A DNA stretch of 12,149 nucleotides from Caldilineaceae bacterium (GCA_026645635.1 JAPKMV010000045.1:1-12149), one strand, 5' to 3'; counted from the stretch's first letter, positions 1 through 7,194 are shown. A program made the numbers and translations. Notes: a model not told the origin generated them from the letters alone.

Positions 1-1
1 A

Positions 2-3000
2 GTTGCGCCCGCAGCGCCAATCTCTCAATCTCCTAATCTCCCAATCTCCAATCTCCAATCTCCCGCCGGCGACTCAATCACCGAAAAAGTGCTTGAAGTT
101 GTCGCCGAGAAGACCGGCTATCCCAAGGACATGCTGGAACTCGACCTCGACCTGGAGGCTGACCTGGGCATCGACACCGTCAAGCAGGCGGAGACCTTCG
201 CCAGCATCCGCGACAGCTTCGCCATCCCGGTGCAGGAAGGGCTCAACCTGCGCGACTACCCGACGCTGAGTGCGGTAGTCGGCTTCGTGCTCACCAACCG
301 GCCCGATCTGGCAGAGGTGAGGGGCGAGGGGCGAGGGGTGACGCCGGCACCAGCAACGCCTGTCGCTGCCGTCCAGACGCCGGCGGCCCAACCACCAATC
401 TCCAATCTCCAATCTCCCACTTCCGATCCCGTCGTGGAGAAAGTCTTGCAGGTCGTCTCCGACAAAACCGGCTACCCGACGGAGATGCTCGAACTCGACC
501 AGGACATGGAGGCCGATCTGGGCATCGACACGGTGAAGCAGGCGGAGACCTTCGCCAGCATCCGCGAGAGCTTCGAGATTCCGGTGCAGGAAGGGCTGAA
601 TCTGCGCGACTACCCGACGCTGCAGAGCGTGATCGACTTCGTACGCACCATGCGGCCGGAGTTGGCCGGGGCCAGGGGCGAGGGGCGAGGGGCGGAAGAA
701 GTCGCCCAATCTCCAATCTCCAATCTCCAATCTCCAGTCTCCGATCCCGTCGTCGAGAAAGTACTCGAAGTCGTCTCTGCCAAGACCGGTTACCCGACCG
801 AGATGCTCGAACTCGACCAGGACATGGAGGCAGACCTGGGCATTGATACCGTGAAGCAGGCGGAGACCTTCGCCAGCATCCGTGAGAGCTTCGAGATTCC
901 GGTGCAGGAAGGGCTGAACCTGCGCGACTACCCGACGCTGCAGAGCGTGATCGACTTCGTGCGCACCATGCGGCCGGAGTTGGCAGGGGCGAAGGGCGAG
1001 GAGCGAGGGGCGGCGCCGGCAGGCGAAATCGCTCAATCTCCCAATCTCCCAATCTCCAATCTCCAATCTCCCGCATCAACGGTGAAGACCATCGGCACCC
1101 TAGAAGACGCCGACAAAATGCCGCGCCGCGTGCCGCAGCCCGCGCTGCGCCCGGCTATCGACCTGTGCAAGCCCACCGGCGTGACGCTGGATGCCGGCAG
1201 CCGGGTCGTGGTGATGCTGGACCAGGGCGGCGTGGGCAAGAAGCTGGTGGAGAAGCTGGAAAAGCGCGGCGCCGCGGTGCTGACGCTGGAGCCGGGCATC
1301 GCCACCGACGACCTCGACGCGCAGCTCAAGACGTGGCTGGCCGAAGGCAAGATTCAGGGCGCCTTCTGGCTGCCGGCGCTGGACGTGGAGCAGCCCATCG
1401 AGGAGATGACGCTGGACGAGTGGCGCGAACTCAACCGGGTGCGCGTCAAGAATCTCTACACCGCGGCGCGGGCGCTCTACGACAGCGTGAGCGGGCCGAA
1501 CACCTTCCTGGTGGCGGCGACGCGGCTGGGCGGTCTGCACGGCTACGGCCCGACCGGCGCCACGGCCCCGTTGGGCGGCGCAGTCGTCGGCTTTACCAAG
1601 GCGTACAACATGGAGCAGGCCATGCGCGAGGGTGGCAAGGGCGTCACGGTCAAAGCCGTCGACTTCGAGCCGTCGCGCAAGACCGTGGAGCCGGCCGACC
1701 AGCTCATCGCCGAGGTGCTCTTCGACCCCGGCGTGGTGGAGGTCGGCTACTTCGAGGGCCAGCGTTACACCGTCACGCTGGAAGAGATTCCGGCCAAGGA
1801 CGGCAACACGGGCATGGTGCTCGGCAAGGAGACCGTCTTCGTGGTGACGGGCGCGGCCGGCGGCATCACCAGCGCCATCACCACCGACCTGGCGGCCAAC
1901 AGCGGCGGCATCTTCTACCTGCTCGACCTGGTGCCGGCGCCGGCGCGCGATGACAAGTACATCGCCCTCTTCCGCCAGGGTCGCGACACGCTCAAGAATG
2001 CGCTCATCGCCGAGGCGCGCACATCGGGTGAAAAGGTGACGCCCAAGCAGATCGACGACAAGATCATGGGGTTGGAGCGCCAGGAAGCGGCGCTGCGCGC
2101 CATCGAAGCCGTCGAAGATGCGGGCGGCACGGCCTGGTACTACAGCCTCGACCTGCGCGACGGCGACAAGGTGACGGCGGTGGTGGACGACATCCGCCAG
2201 CGCCACGGCAAGATCGACGTGCTGCTCCATGCCGGCGGTCTGCTCATCGACCGCACGCTGCCCAGCAAGGAGCCACACCAGTTCGCCCTGGTCTTCGACG
2301 TCAAGGCGGACGGCTTCTTCAGCCTGATCAAGGCGGCGAAGGGGATGCCCATCGGCGCCACGGTGAGCTTCAGCTCGGTGGCCGGCCGCTTTGGCAACAA
2401 CGGCCAGAGCGACTACTCCTCGGCCAACGACCTGCTCTGCAAGATTTCCAGCAGCATGCGCACATGGCGCCCCGACACCCGCGGCATCGCCATCGACTGG
2501 ACGGCGTGGGGGCAGATCGGCATGGCGTCGCGCGGCTCGGTGCAGGCGATCCTGGAATCACTGGGCGTGGACATGCTGCCGCCCGAAGCCGGCGTGCCGA
2601 CGATCCGCCGCGAGCTGACCTACGGCGCCACCCGCGGCGAACTGGTCGTGGCCGGTCGCCTGGGCGCCTGGCTGGAAGAGAAGGACCCCACCGGCGGTCT
2701 CGACGTGGCGAAGCTCAACGCCCAACTGGCCGAACGCAAGAACCCGCTGCTCATGGTCGGGCAGGTCAAGTCCTTCCGGCTCTACGGCGGCATCGAAGTT
2801 GAAACGACGCTCGACCCGAAGGTGCAGCCCTTCCTCTTCGACCACGCGCCGGACGCGGGCACGCCCTGGCTGCCCGGCGTGATGGCGACCGAGGCGCTGG
2901 CGCAACTGGCGAGCATCGCGGCGCCGGGCTACCGCGTGGCCAGCGTCGAGCACGAGCAGATGATGGGCGCGTTCAAGTTCTTCCGCATGGAACCGCGCAC

Positions 3001-3607
3001 GCTCTACTTGAGCGCCACGGTCAAACCGGCGGCGAACGGCGACCTGCTGGCGCAGGCCACGCTGCGTTCGGTGACGAAGCCGGCCAAGGAAGGCTTGCCC
3101 GTACAGGTGAAGGAGCACTTCATCGCCACGGTGCGCCTCACCACCGCGCCGGCGGAGGAGCCGGTGATGGACTTCATGCCGCCGTCTGCCGATAGCCTGC
3201 CGATCACTGCGGCGGAGATCTACAAGAGCTTCTTCCACGGCCCAGCCTACCAGGTGATCGAGCGGGCGGGCGTGAGCGGCAATCAGTGTCTGGCGTTGAT
3301 GGCGCACGACCTCGGCCCGAACACCGCACCGGCGCACGCGGCGTCGCTGATGGCCCCGCGGCTGGTGGAACTTTGCTTCCAGAGCGCGGCGCTGTGGCAC
3401 ACGGAGATCAAGCACGCGATGGCTTTCCCGCTCGGCTTCGAGCAGGTCACGGCCTATCGCCAGCCGGAGGAAGCGGAGGGGCGGCGGCTCTACTGTGTCT
3501 GCACCACGCCCAACGACGGCGAGAGCTTCGACGCCACAGTAGTGGACGAGGCAGGCAATGTGTTCGTGAAGCTGGCGGGCTATCTGACGGTGGCGCGGCC
3601 GGCGTAA
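2..3607 (+). CDS. PfaA/PUFA-synthase-like polyketide synthase, C-terminal part: ACP-ACP-ACP-pseudoKR-KR-DH (5' end outside window)
   Basis: The reading frame is open to the left edge, so this is the last 1,201 codons of a larger synthase; an internal GTG at 89 is not the start. Domains, numbered from the first codon here: ACP1 about 24-100, ACP2 142-225, ACP3 248-330, a structural KR-like domain about 395-600, a catalytic KR about 612-880 and a DH about 930-1200. The ACPs carry [10 protein letters not shown], resembling the LGIDSIKRVE of PUFA-synthase ACPs but with Thr (59, 177, 283) at the Ser position. The KR has the glycine-rich TGAAGGI (from 616), Ser792 and Tyr805-x3-Asn809, plus the long helical insertion usual in PfaA-type KRs. 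The DH has [15 protein letters not shown] with His948 and a later FFHGPAYQV. The order resembles PfaA and enediyne PKS, which also carry KS-AT at the N terminus. Family confidence is high; the product (PUFA, hydrocarbon or other lipid) cannot be told. Confidence 0.9.
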   Translation, partial: VAPAAPISQSPNLPISNLQSPAGDSITEKVLEVVAEKTGYPKDMLELDLDLEADLGIDTVKQAETFASIRDSFAIPVQEGLNLRDYPTLSAVVGFVLTNRPDLAEVRGEGRGVTPAPATPVAAVQTPAAQPPISNLQSPTSDPVVEKVLQVVSDKTGYPTEMLELDQDMEADLGIDTVKQAETFASIRESFEIPVQEGLNLRDYPTLQSVIDFVRTMRPELAGARGEGRGAEEVAQSPISNLQSPVSDPVVEKVLEVVSAKTGYPTEMLELDQDMEADLGIDTVKQAETFASIRESFEIPVQEGLNLRDYPTLQSVIDFVRTMRPELAGAKGEERGAAPAGEIAQSPNLPISNLQSPASTVKTIGTLEDADKMPRRVPQPALRPAIDLCKPTGVTLDAGSRVVVMLDQGGVGKKLVEKLEKRGAAVLTLEPGIATDDLDAQLKTWLAEGKIQGAFWLPALDVEQPIEEMTLDEWRELNRVRVKNLYTAARALYDSVSGPNTFLVAATRLGGLHGYGPTGATAPLGGAVVGFTKAYNMEQAMREGGKGVTVKAVDFEPSRKTVEPADQLIAEVLFDPGVVEVGYFEGQRYTVTLEEIPAKDGNTGMVLGKETVFVVTGAAGGITSAITTDLAANSGGIFYLLDLVPAPARDDKYIALFRQGRDTLKNALIAEARTSGEKVTPKQIDDKIMGLERQEAALRAIEAVEDAGGTAWYYSLDLRDGDKVTAVVDDIRQRHGKIDVLLHAGGLLIDRTLPSKEPHQFALVFDVKADGFFSLIKAAKGMPIGATVSFSSVAGRFGNNGQSDYSSANDLLCKISSSMRTWRPDTRGIAIDWTAWGQIGMASRGSVQAILESLGVDMLPPEAGVPTIRRELTYGATRGELVVAGRLGAWLEEKDPTGGLDVAKLNAQLAERKNPLLMVGQVKSFRLYGGIEVETTLDPKVQPFLFDHAPDAGTPWLPGVMATEALAQLASIAAPGYRVASVEHEQMMGAFKFFRMEPRTLYLSATVKPAANGDLLAQATLRSVTKPAKEGLPVQVKEHFIATVRLTTAPAEEPVMDFMPPSADSLPITAAEIYKSFFHGPAYQVIERAGVSGNQCLALMAHDLGPNTAPAHAASLMAPRLVELCFQSAALWHTEIKHAMAFPLGFEQVTAYRQPEEAEGRRLYCVCTTPNDGESFDATVVDEAGNVFVKLAGYLTVARPA
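17..63 (+). repeat. CCAATCT-type heptamer array, in-frame linker before ACP1
   Basis: Degenerate direct repeats of CCAATCT and CAATCTCC units, translated within the synthase as Ser/Pro/Asn/Leu/Gln-rich peptide ([15 protein letters not shown]). The array sits just before the first ACP, as arrays do before the other two. Confidence 0.9.
319..418 (+). repeat. Compound linker array between ACP1 and ACP2: GGGGCGA units (319-341) then CCAATCT units (395-418)
   Basis: GGGGCGA units encode a Gly/Arg/Glu-rich stretch (VRGEGRGV), followed by an Ala/Pro-rich spacer and then CCAATCT units encoding PISNLQSP. Both are heptamers read through in frame. The peptide looks like a flexible, disordered inter-domain linker. 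Confidence 0.9.
674..742 (+). repeat. Compound linker array between ACP2 and ACP3: GGGGCGA units (674-695) then CCAATCT units (706-742)
   Basis: The order is the same as in the previous linker but more compact. The translated peptide is ARGEGRGA, then a few residues, then [13 protein letters not shown]. Five consecutive CCAATCT-like units are visible, the last being CCAGTCT. Confidence 0.9.
985..1072 (+). repeat. Compound linker array after ACP3: GGGGCGA units (985-1015) then CCAATCT units (1032-1072)
   Basis: This is the third occurrence of the same ordered pair of heptamer families, here between ACP3 and the pseudo-KR region. The GGGGCGA units are degraded (GAAGGGCGAGGAGCGA), while the CCAATCT part mixes 7- and 8-nt spacings and still keeps the frame open. 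Confidence 0.9.
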
Positions 3608-3625
3608 GGGGACTAACAGCGATGC

Positions 3626-3666
3626 GAGCAGCCCGGACGCCGCAGTGATGCGATTTCGGGCTGCTC
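3626..3666 (+). other. Hairpin after the synthase gene (possible transcription end or structural element)
   Basis: GAGCAGCCCG (3626-3635) pairs perfectly with CGGGCTGCTC (3657-3666) across a 21-nt loop. It lies 18 bp after the synthase stop, where a terminator might be expected. No T-run follows, so it is not a standard intrinsic terminator. Confidence 0.35.
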
Positions 3667-3689
3667 ACACCGCGATGCTCGCTATCAAT

Positions 3690-3721
3690 CGTAACCCTGT
3701 AGACCCAAGGCTGAGGTTACG
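3690..3721 (+). promoter_or_regulatory. Inverted repeat overlapping the toxin ribosome-binding region (candidate operator or RNA hairpin)
   Basis: CGTAACC (3690-3696) and GGTTACG (3715-3721) are perfect 7-bp inverted arms ending 4 bp before the toxin ATG. The right arm overlaps the likely Shine-Dalgarno GAGG (3713-3716). Toxin-antitoxin operons are usually autoregulated at palindromes in this position, but that is a general expectation. No -10/-35 pair was convincing. Confidence 0.35.
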
Positions 3722-3724
3722 CAG

Positions 3725-3976
3725 ATGAAGTACAAAGTAGAGATCAAGCGCCAGGCAGAGAAGGATATGCGTCGTCTGCCGGAAGCTGACGCCATTCGGA
3801 TACTTGATGCATTGCTGAAACTCCAGGATAATCTAGCCGGTGATGTCAAACGGCTGACAAACTTTGCTCCAGAATACCGGCTGCGCGTGGGCAGCTATCG
3901 GGTTCTATTCGAGATCGAAGCCGGGAATCGAATCGTCGTCTATGCTGTTCGACATCGGCGTGACGCATATCGTTAG
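3725..3976 (+). CDS. RelE/ParE-superfamily toxin of a type II toxin-antitoxin module
   Basis: An 83-residue basic protein of the usual size for the RelE/ParE fold. The recognisable core is an N-terminal KYKVEIKRQAEKDMRRLP helix-forming segment and a C-terminal YRLRVGSYRVLFEIE followed by VYAVRHRRDAYR, the R-V-G-x-Y-R-V pattern typical of RelE-like toxins. RelE members cut mRNA at the ribosome and ParE members poison gyrase; the sequence alone does not settle which applies. The complete family pattern suggests an intact toxin. It is followed 14 bp later by an antitoxin gene, giving the less common toxin-first order. The base composition is visibly less GC-rich than the flanking synthase and GH31 genes, consistent with horizontal acquisition. 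Confidence 0.85.
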   Translation: MKYKVEIKRQAEKDMRRLPEADAIRILDALLKLQDNLAGDVKRLTNFAPEYRLRVGSYRVLFEIEAGNRIVVYAVRHRRDAYR

Positions 3977-3990
3977 CAAGGAGTCAAAGC

Positions 3991-4203
3991 ATGATTAACT
4001 TTCACCCCAACATTCTAGAGTTCGAGGGACGCAAGGCGTTCGTAGTCTTATCTTATGCGGAGTATCTCGAAATCGAAGAACAACTCCAAGAATTGGAAGA
4101 CATCAAAACGCTGCGCCAGGCAAAGGAGTTGGAAGCTGATGCGCCGACAATATCCCTGGCTGAGATGCGATCAAGCTATGGGTTGCGCGATGCTGAGGCT
4201 TGA
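3991..4203 (+). CDS. Phd/YefM-like antitoxin partner of the upstream RelE/ParE toxin
   Basis: A 70-residue acidic protein. Its N-terminal half (NILEFEGRKAFVVLSYAEYLEIEEQL) resembles the beta-strand and helix of Phd/YefM-type antitoxins, with the usual pattern of 'x-GRKAFVVL-x-YAEYL'. The C-terminal half (LRQAKELEADAPTISLAEMR) is the charged segment that in this family wraps the toxin. The start is supported by AAGGAG at 3978-3983, 7 nt before the ATG. It is 14 bp downstream of the toxin and 3 bp upstream of the HigA-like gene, so the three are probably co-transcribed. Its expected role is to neutralise the toxin and repress the operon (family knowledge). Confidence 0.75.
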   Translation: MINFHPNILEFEGRKAFVVLSYAEYLEIEEQLQELEDIKTLRQAKELEADAPTISLAEMRSSYGLRDAEA

Positions 4204-4206
4204 ACT

Positions 4207-4496
4207 ATGCCGATGAAAAATCCACCACACCCTGGCGAGATCATCCGTGACCTCTATTTGGAGCCGCTTGGGTTGTCTGTTACGGAGGCTGCCGCCGGTC
4301 TCGGCGTCACGCGCAAGACTCTGTCGCTGCTGGTCAATGGACACTCCGGCATCTCACCGGAGATGGCAGCACGGTTGTCAAGAGCGTTCGGGCGCACGCC
4401 GGAAGCGTGGCTTCAACTTCAGATGCAGTACGACCTGGCACAGTCCTGCAGCGAACGGACGAGTTGAATGTGAAGTCGTTTGTGCTGGCAGCATAG
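4207..4496 (+). pseudogene. higA: HigA-family antitoxin (XRE-type HTH) with a frameshift near its 3' end
   Basis: The uninterrupted frame runs 4207-4467 (86 aa). It contains the HigA hallmark start [20 protein letters not shown], an HTH segment ([23 protein letters not shown]) and [28 protein letters not shown]. The expected HigA tail then appears in another frame: from about 4443, codons read [17 protein letters not shown] to a TAG at 4494-4496, matching the usual '...R-D-E-L-N-V-x-x-F' end. One base seems to be missing near 4441-4445, so the protein as encoded ends SCSERTS. The HTH is intact and may still bind DNA. No HigB toxin is visible; the neighbouring toxin is RelE/ParE-like with its own antitoxin. 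An assembly error is an alternative explanation. Confidence 0.8.
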
Positions 4497-4539
4497 ACAG
4501 GTGCAACAGGCGGGCTTCATGAAAATGGGTGAGGAACGG

Positions 4540-4662
4540 ATGGAAGGGAAAGAAGAGACGCAGCGTTTGATGGCTTCACCGTCCGATGTTGTGGGCATCG
4601 ATCTCGGCATTTCAACGGGCGAAATCGTGCAGGGCAGCGCAGAAAGCCGGCGTTGTGCGTGA
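4540..4662 (+). CDS. Small hypothetical ORF, possibly a gene remnant
   Basis: A 40-codon frame starting at ATG 4540, with GAGG (4531-4534) 5 nt upstream; an in-frame ATG at 4519 gives 47 codons. The translation includes SPSDVVGIDLGISTGEIVQ and ends AESRRCA. I do not recognise a family. Its position just after the toxin-antitoxin island and the intact ribosome-binding site make a small antitoxin-like fragment conceivable, but it may be chance. Confidence 0.25.
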   Translation: MEGKEETQRLMASPSDVVGIDLGISTGEIVQGSAESRRCA

Positions 4663-4664
4663 TA

Positions 4665-4776
4665 GCCTTGGGATGAATCCCAGGCTGAAAGCTAAAGTCC
4701 ACTTAAGTGGACTGGGTATTCGTCATTAGTCGGCTTCAGCCGACTTTCGCTGTCAGCCTGGAATTTATTCCAAGGC
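4665..4776. repeat. BIME-like palindromic element with four hairpins
   Basis: Four consecutive hairpins: 4665-4685 (GGGAT/ATCCC core), 4696-4713 (perfect palindrome AGTCCACTTAAGTGGACT), 4728-4745 (AGTCGGCTTCAGCCGACT) and 4756-4776 (GGAAT/ATTCC core). The right half is the reverse complement of the left with substitutions, so this is two head-to-head copies of a two-hairpin unit. Both outer stems have one bulged base at the equivalent place, and their cores differ by a paired G-C to A-T change that keeps the stem. The layout resembles REP/BIME elements. Confidence 0.8.
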
Positions 4777-4806
4777 GGGCCACCAAACCAAGATTCGAGC
4801 TAACCC

Positions 4807-7194
4807 ATGTCCCAAGACTACCTACACCTCCCCTTCAACCCAATCGCCGACCCCGCCGCGGTCGTAACCGCGGGTAACGTGCGCTTCACCGTGCTCACGG
4901 CGCGCCTGCTGCGGCTGGAGTATAGCCCGATCGGCGCGTTCGAGGATCGGCCGAGCCAGGCGTTCTGGTTTCGCAAGCAGCCTATGCCCGCGTTCGACGT
5001 GCGCCGCAGCGACAGCGCCATCGAGATCGAGACCGAGCACCTGCTGCTGCGCTACACGGAACACGCCCACGGCTTCACGCCCATCTCGCTCAGCGTCACG
5101 CTCAAGGCCAGCGGCGTGACCTGGTGCTACGGTGACCGCAGTTGGGCCGCAGGCAATCTCCAGGGCACCACGCGCACGCTCGACGAGGTCGACGGCTGGG
5201 CGCACCTGGGGCCGGGGCTGATGGCGCGCAACGGCTATGCCGTGGTCGACGACTCGCGGTCGCTGGTCTTCGATGAGCACGGCTGGCTTGCCGCCCGCGC
5301 CGCACCGGACAACCTCGACCTCTACTTCTTCGGTTACGGCCACGATTATGTCGGCTGCCTGCAGGAGTTCCAGCAAGTCGCCGGGCCGACGCCGCTGATC
5401 CCGCGCTATCTGCTGGGCAACTGGTGGAGCCGCTTCTGGGCCTACGACGAGGCCGAGCTCAAGGGTTTGATGGAGGAGTTCCGTGCGCGTGAATTCCCGC
5501 TCGCGGTCTGCATCATCGACATGGACTGGCACACGACGCAGACGGGCAACCGCTCGGTCGGCTGGACCGGCTACACATGGAACCGGGCGCTTTTCCCTGA
5601 CCCGGCAAGCTCCGTCGCCTGGCTGCATGAGCAGGGGCTGCGCACCGCGCTCAACCTGCATCCGGCCGACGGCGTGCATCCCCACGAGGCAGCCTACGCC
5701 GACATAGCCGCGGCGGTGGGCATCGACCCGGCGACGGGCGAGCCGGTGGAGTTCGACAGCGTGGATCCGCGCTTCGTCGAAGCCTATTTCAAGTTCCTCC
5801 ATCACCCGCAGGAAGAAATCGGCGTCGACTTCTGGTGGCTGGACTGGCAGCAGGGCAAGCAGTCGAAGCTGCAAGGCCTGGACCCGCTCTGGTGGCTCAA
5901 CCACCTCCATTTCTACGACCTGGGACGCGACGGCATCAAGCGCCCCTTCATCTTCTCGCGCTGGGGCGGGCTAGGCAATCACCGCTACCCCATCGGCTTC
6001 TCCGGCGACACGGTGGTGAGCTGGGCGTCGCTGGCGAATCAGCCCTATTTCACGGCGACCGCGGCCAACGTCGGCTACGGCTGGTGGAGCCACGACATCG
6101 GCGGCCACATGTGGGGCGTCGAGGATGCGGAACTCTATCTGCGCTGGGTGCAGTACGGCGTCTTCAGCCCGATCCTGCGCCTGCACAGCACCAACAATCC
6201 GTACCAGGATCGGCGGCCATGGGGCTGGGGGTCGGCGGTGGAGGAGCCGGCGCGCACGGCCATGCAACTGCGCCACGCGCTGATCCCGTACATCTATAGC
6301 ATGGCGTGGCGCAACCACGTCGCCGGCATCCCGCTGGTGACGCCGCTCTACTACACCAACCCGGAAGACGACGACGCCTACACCTGTCCGCAAGCCTACT
6401 GGTTTGGCAGCGAGCTGATCGCCGCACCTTTCACTGCGCCGACTGAGCCTGACCTGGGCTTGAGCCGCCAGCGTGTCTGGCTGCCCGGCGGCCTCTGGTT
6501 CGACTTCTTCACGGGTAAGCAGTACGCGGGCGGCTGGCAGACTGTCTACGGCGACTGGTCGGACATTCCGGTCTTTGCCAAAGCTGGCGCCATCGTGCCG
6601 CTTGGCCCGCTGGTCGGCTGGGGCGGCGTGGAGAATCCGGCGCAATTGACCGTGCATGTCTTCCCCGGCGCAGATGGCCAATTCACGCTCTACGAGGATG
6701 ACGGCGAGACGGTGGCTTACCAGCAAGGGCGCTACGCCGAGACGCCCTTCACGCAGACCTGGCGCGGCGACAGCCTGACGCTCGCCATCGGCCCGGTGCA
6801 GGGCGATGCGGCGCTGGCGCCGCCACTGCGCACCTATGCGCTGACCTTTCATGCTGTCGAACAGGGCGCCGTAACGGTGACGCGCAACGGCGCGAGCGCA
6901 CCTGCCACACCTCTCTACGACGCCGCGACGCAGACGCTGACAGTCACGCTCACCAGCGTGCGGCCCGCCGAACGGATCGAGCTGACGGTGACGGCGGCAG
7001 GCGGCGCGCTGCTGACGACGGCGGATCGCCGCGCGGCGGAGGTGCGCCGCCTGCTCCACGCGTTCCGGCTGGCGTCGCTGGTGAAGTGGCAGATCGACAC
7101 GGACCTGCCGCAGTTGCTGGTCGGCGAGTTGACGCTGGCGCGCTATGCCCTCACGCCGGGGCAGCAGCAGGCGCTGCATCAGGCATTGGCGTAG
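4807..7194 (+). CDS. Glycoside hydrolase family 31 (alpha-glucosidase-like), cytoplasmic
   Basis: A 795-residue protein in the normal size range for GH31, which hydrolyses alpha-linked glycosides by a retaining mechanism. The N-terminal region (to about 190) looks like the beta-sandwich domain preceding the barrel. The barrel begins near IPRYLLGNWWSRFWAY and VCIIDMDWHTTQ. The likely nucleophile is Asp346 in DFWWLDWQQG and the likely acid/base is Asp401 in GFSGDTVVSW, 55 residues later, as usual in GH31. SHDIGGHMWG and LHSTNNPYQDRRPW follow. The C-terminal beta domain contains VFPGADGQFTLYEDDGETVAY (DUF5110-like), followed by an extra helical tail. WLDWQQG in place of the commoner W-x-DMNE marks a separate subgroup, so specificity (glucose, xylose, GalNAc or other) should not be assumed. 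No signal peptide is visible. No strong ribosome-binding site precedes the ATG, and the link to the synthase is unclear. Confidence 0.92.
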   Translation: MSQDYLHLPFNPIADPAAVVTAGNVRFTVLTARLLRLEYSPIGAFEDRPSQAFWFRKQPMPAFDVRRSDSAIEIETEHLLLRYTEHAHGFTPISLSVTLKASGVTWCYGDRSWAAGNLQGTTRTLDEVDGWAHLGPGLMARNGYAVVDDSRSLVFDEHGWLAARAAPDNLDLYFFGYGHDYVGCLQEFQQVAGPTPLIPRYLLGNWWSRFWAYDEAELKGLMEEFRAREFPLAVCIIDMDWHTTQTGNRSVGWTGYTWNRALFPDPASSVAWLHEQGLRTALNLHPADGVHPHEAAYADIAAAVGIDPATGEPVEFDSVDPRFVEAYFKFLHHPQEEIGVDFWWLDWQQGKQSKLQGLDPLWWLNHLHFYDLGRDGIKRPFIFSRWGGLGNHRYPIGFSGDTVVSWASLANQPYFTATAANVGYGWWSHDIGGHMWGVEDAELYLRWVQYGVFSPILRLHSTNNPYQDRRPWGWGSAVEEPARTAMQLRHALIPYIYSMAWRNHVAGIPLVTPLYYTNPEDDDAYTCPQAYWFGSELIAAPFTAPTEPDLGLSRQRVWLPGGLWFDFFTGKQYAGGWQTVYGDWSDIPVFAKAGAIVPLGPLVGWGGVENPAQLTVHVFPGADGQFTLYEDDGETVAYQQGRYAETPFTQTWRGDSLTLAIGPVQGDAALAPPLRTYALTFHAVEQGAVTVTRNGASAPATPLYDAATQTLTVTLTSVRPAERIELTVTAAGGALLTTADRRAAEVRRLLHAFRLASLVKWQIDTDLPQLLVGELTLARYALTPGQQQALHQALA

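Larger units (their letters stand above)
71..1000 (+). repeat. Three tandem acyl-carrier-protein coding repeats
   Basis: Three copies of about 250 bp begin at 71, 425 and 743 (spacings 354 and 318 bp). Copies 2 and 3 encode nearly identical domains, differing at only a handful of residues (for example KVLQVVSDK against KVLEVVSAK), while copy 1 is more diverged. Nucleotide differences between copies 2 and 3 are mostly synonymous. Each copy is preceded by a CCAATCT array and followed by a GGGGCGA array. An array also precedes copy 1, so further ACPs may lie upstream. Tandem ACPs are typical of PUFA synthases. Confidence 0.9.

Noticed and set aside
3..269. Plus-strand frame starting at the left edge
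   Set aside because: It overlaps ACP1 in a different frame and has Arg/Ser/Thr-rich low-complexity composition; the synthase frame explains the region.
74..1066. Long minus-strand open frame (330 codons) opposite the ACP region
   Set aside because: It is the complement of real ACP codons and of the heptamer arrays (RLEIGDW peptides), which lack stops in all frames. It has no domain signature of its own.
17..1072. CRISPR-like reading of the heptamer arrays
   Set aside because: The units are only 7-8 bp with no unique spacers, and the arrays are inside a coding frame.
3626..3666. Standard Rho-independent terminator after the synthase
   Set aside because: The stem is good, but the loop is long and no T-run follows; it was kept only as a hairpin.
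4441..4467. Programmed -1 frameshift in the HigA gene
   Set aside because: No slippery X-XXY-YYZ heptamer or clear downstream structure was seen, so a missing base (mutation or assembly error) is simpler.
4822..7179. Two long minus-strand frames opposite the GH31 gene
   Set aside because: They show the same GC-rich mirror effect, and the plus strand has full GH31 motifs.
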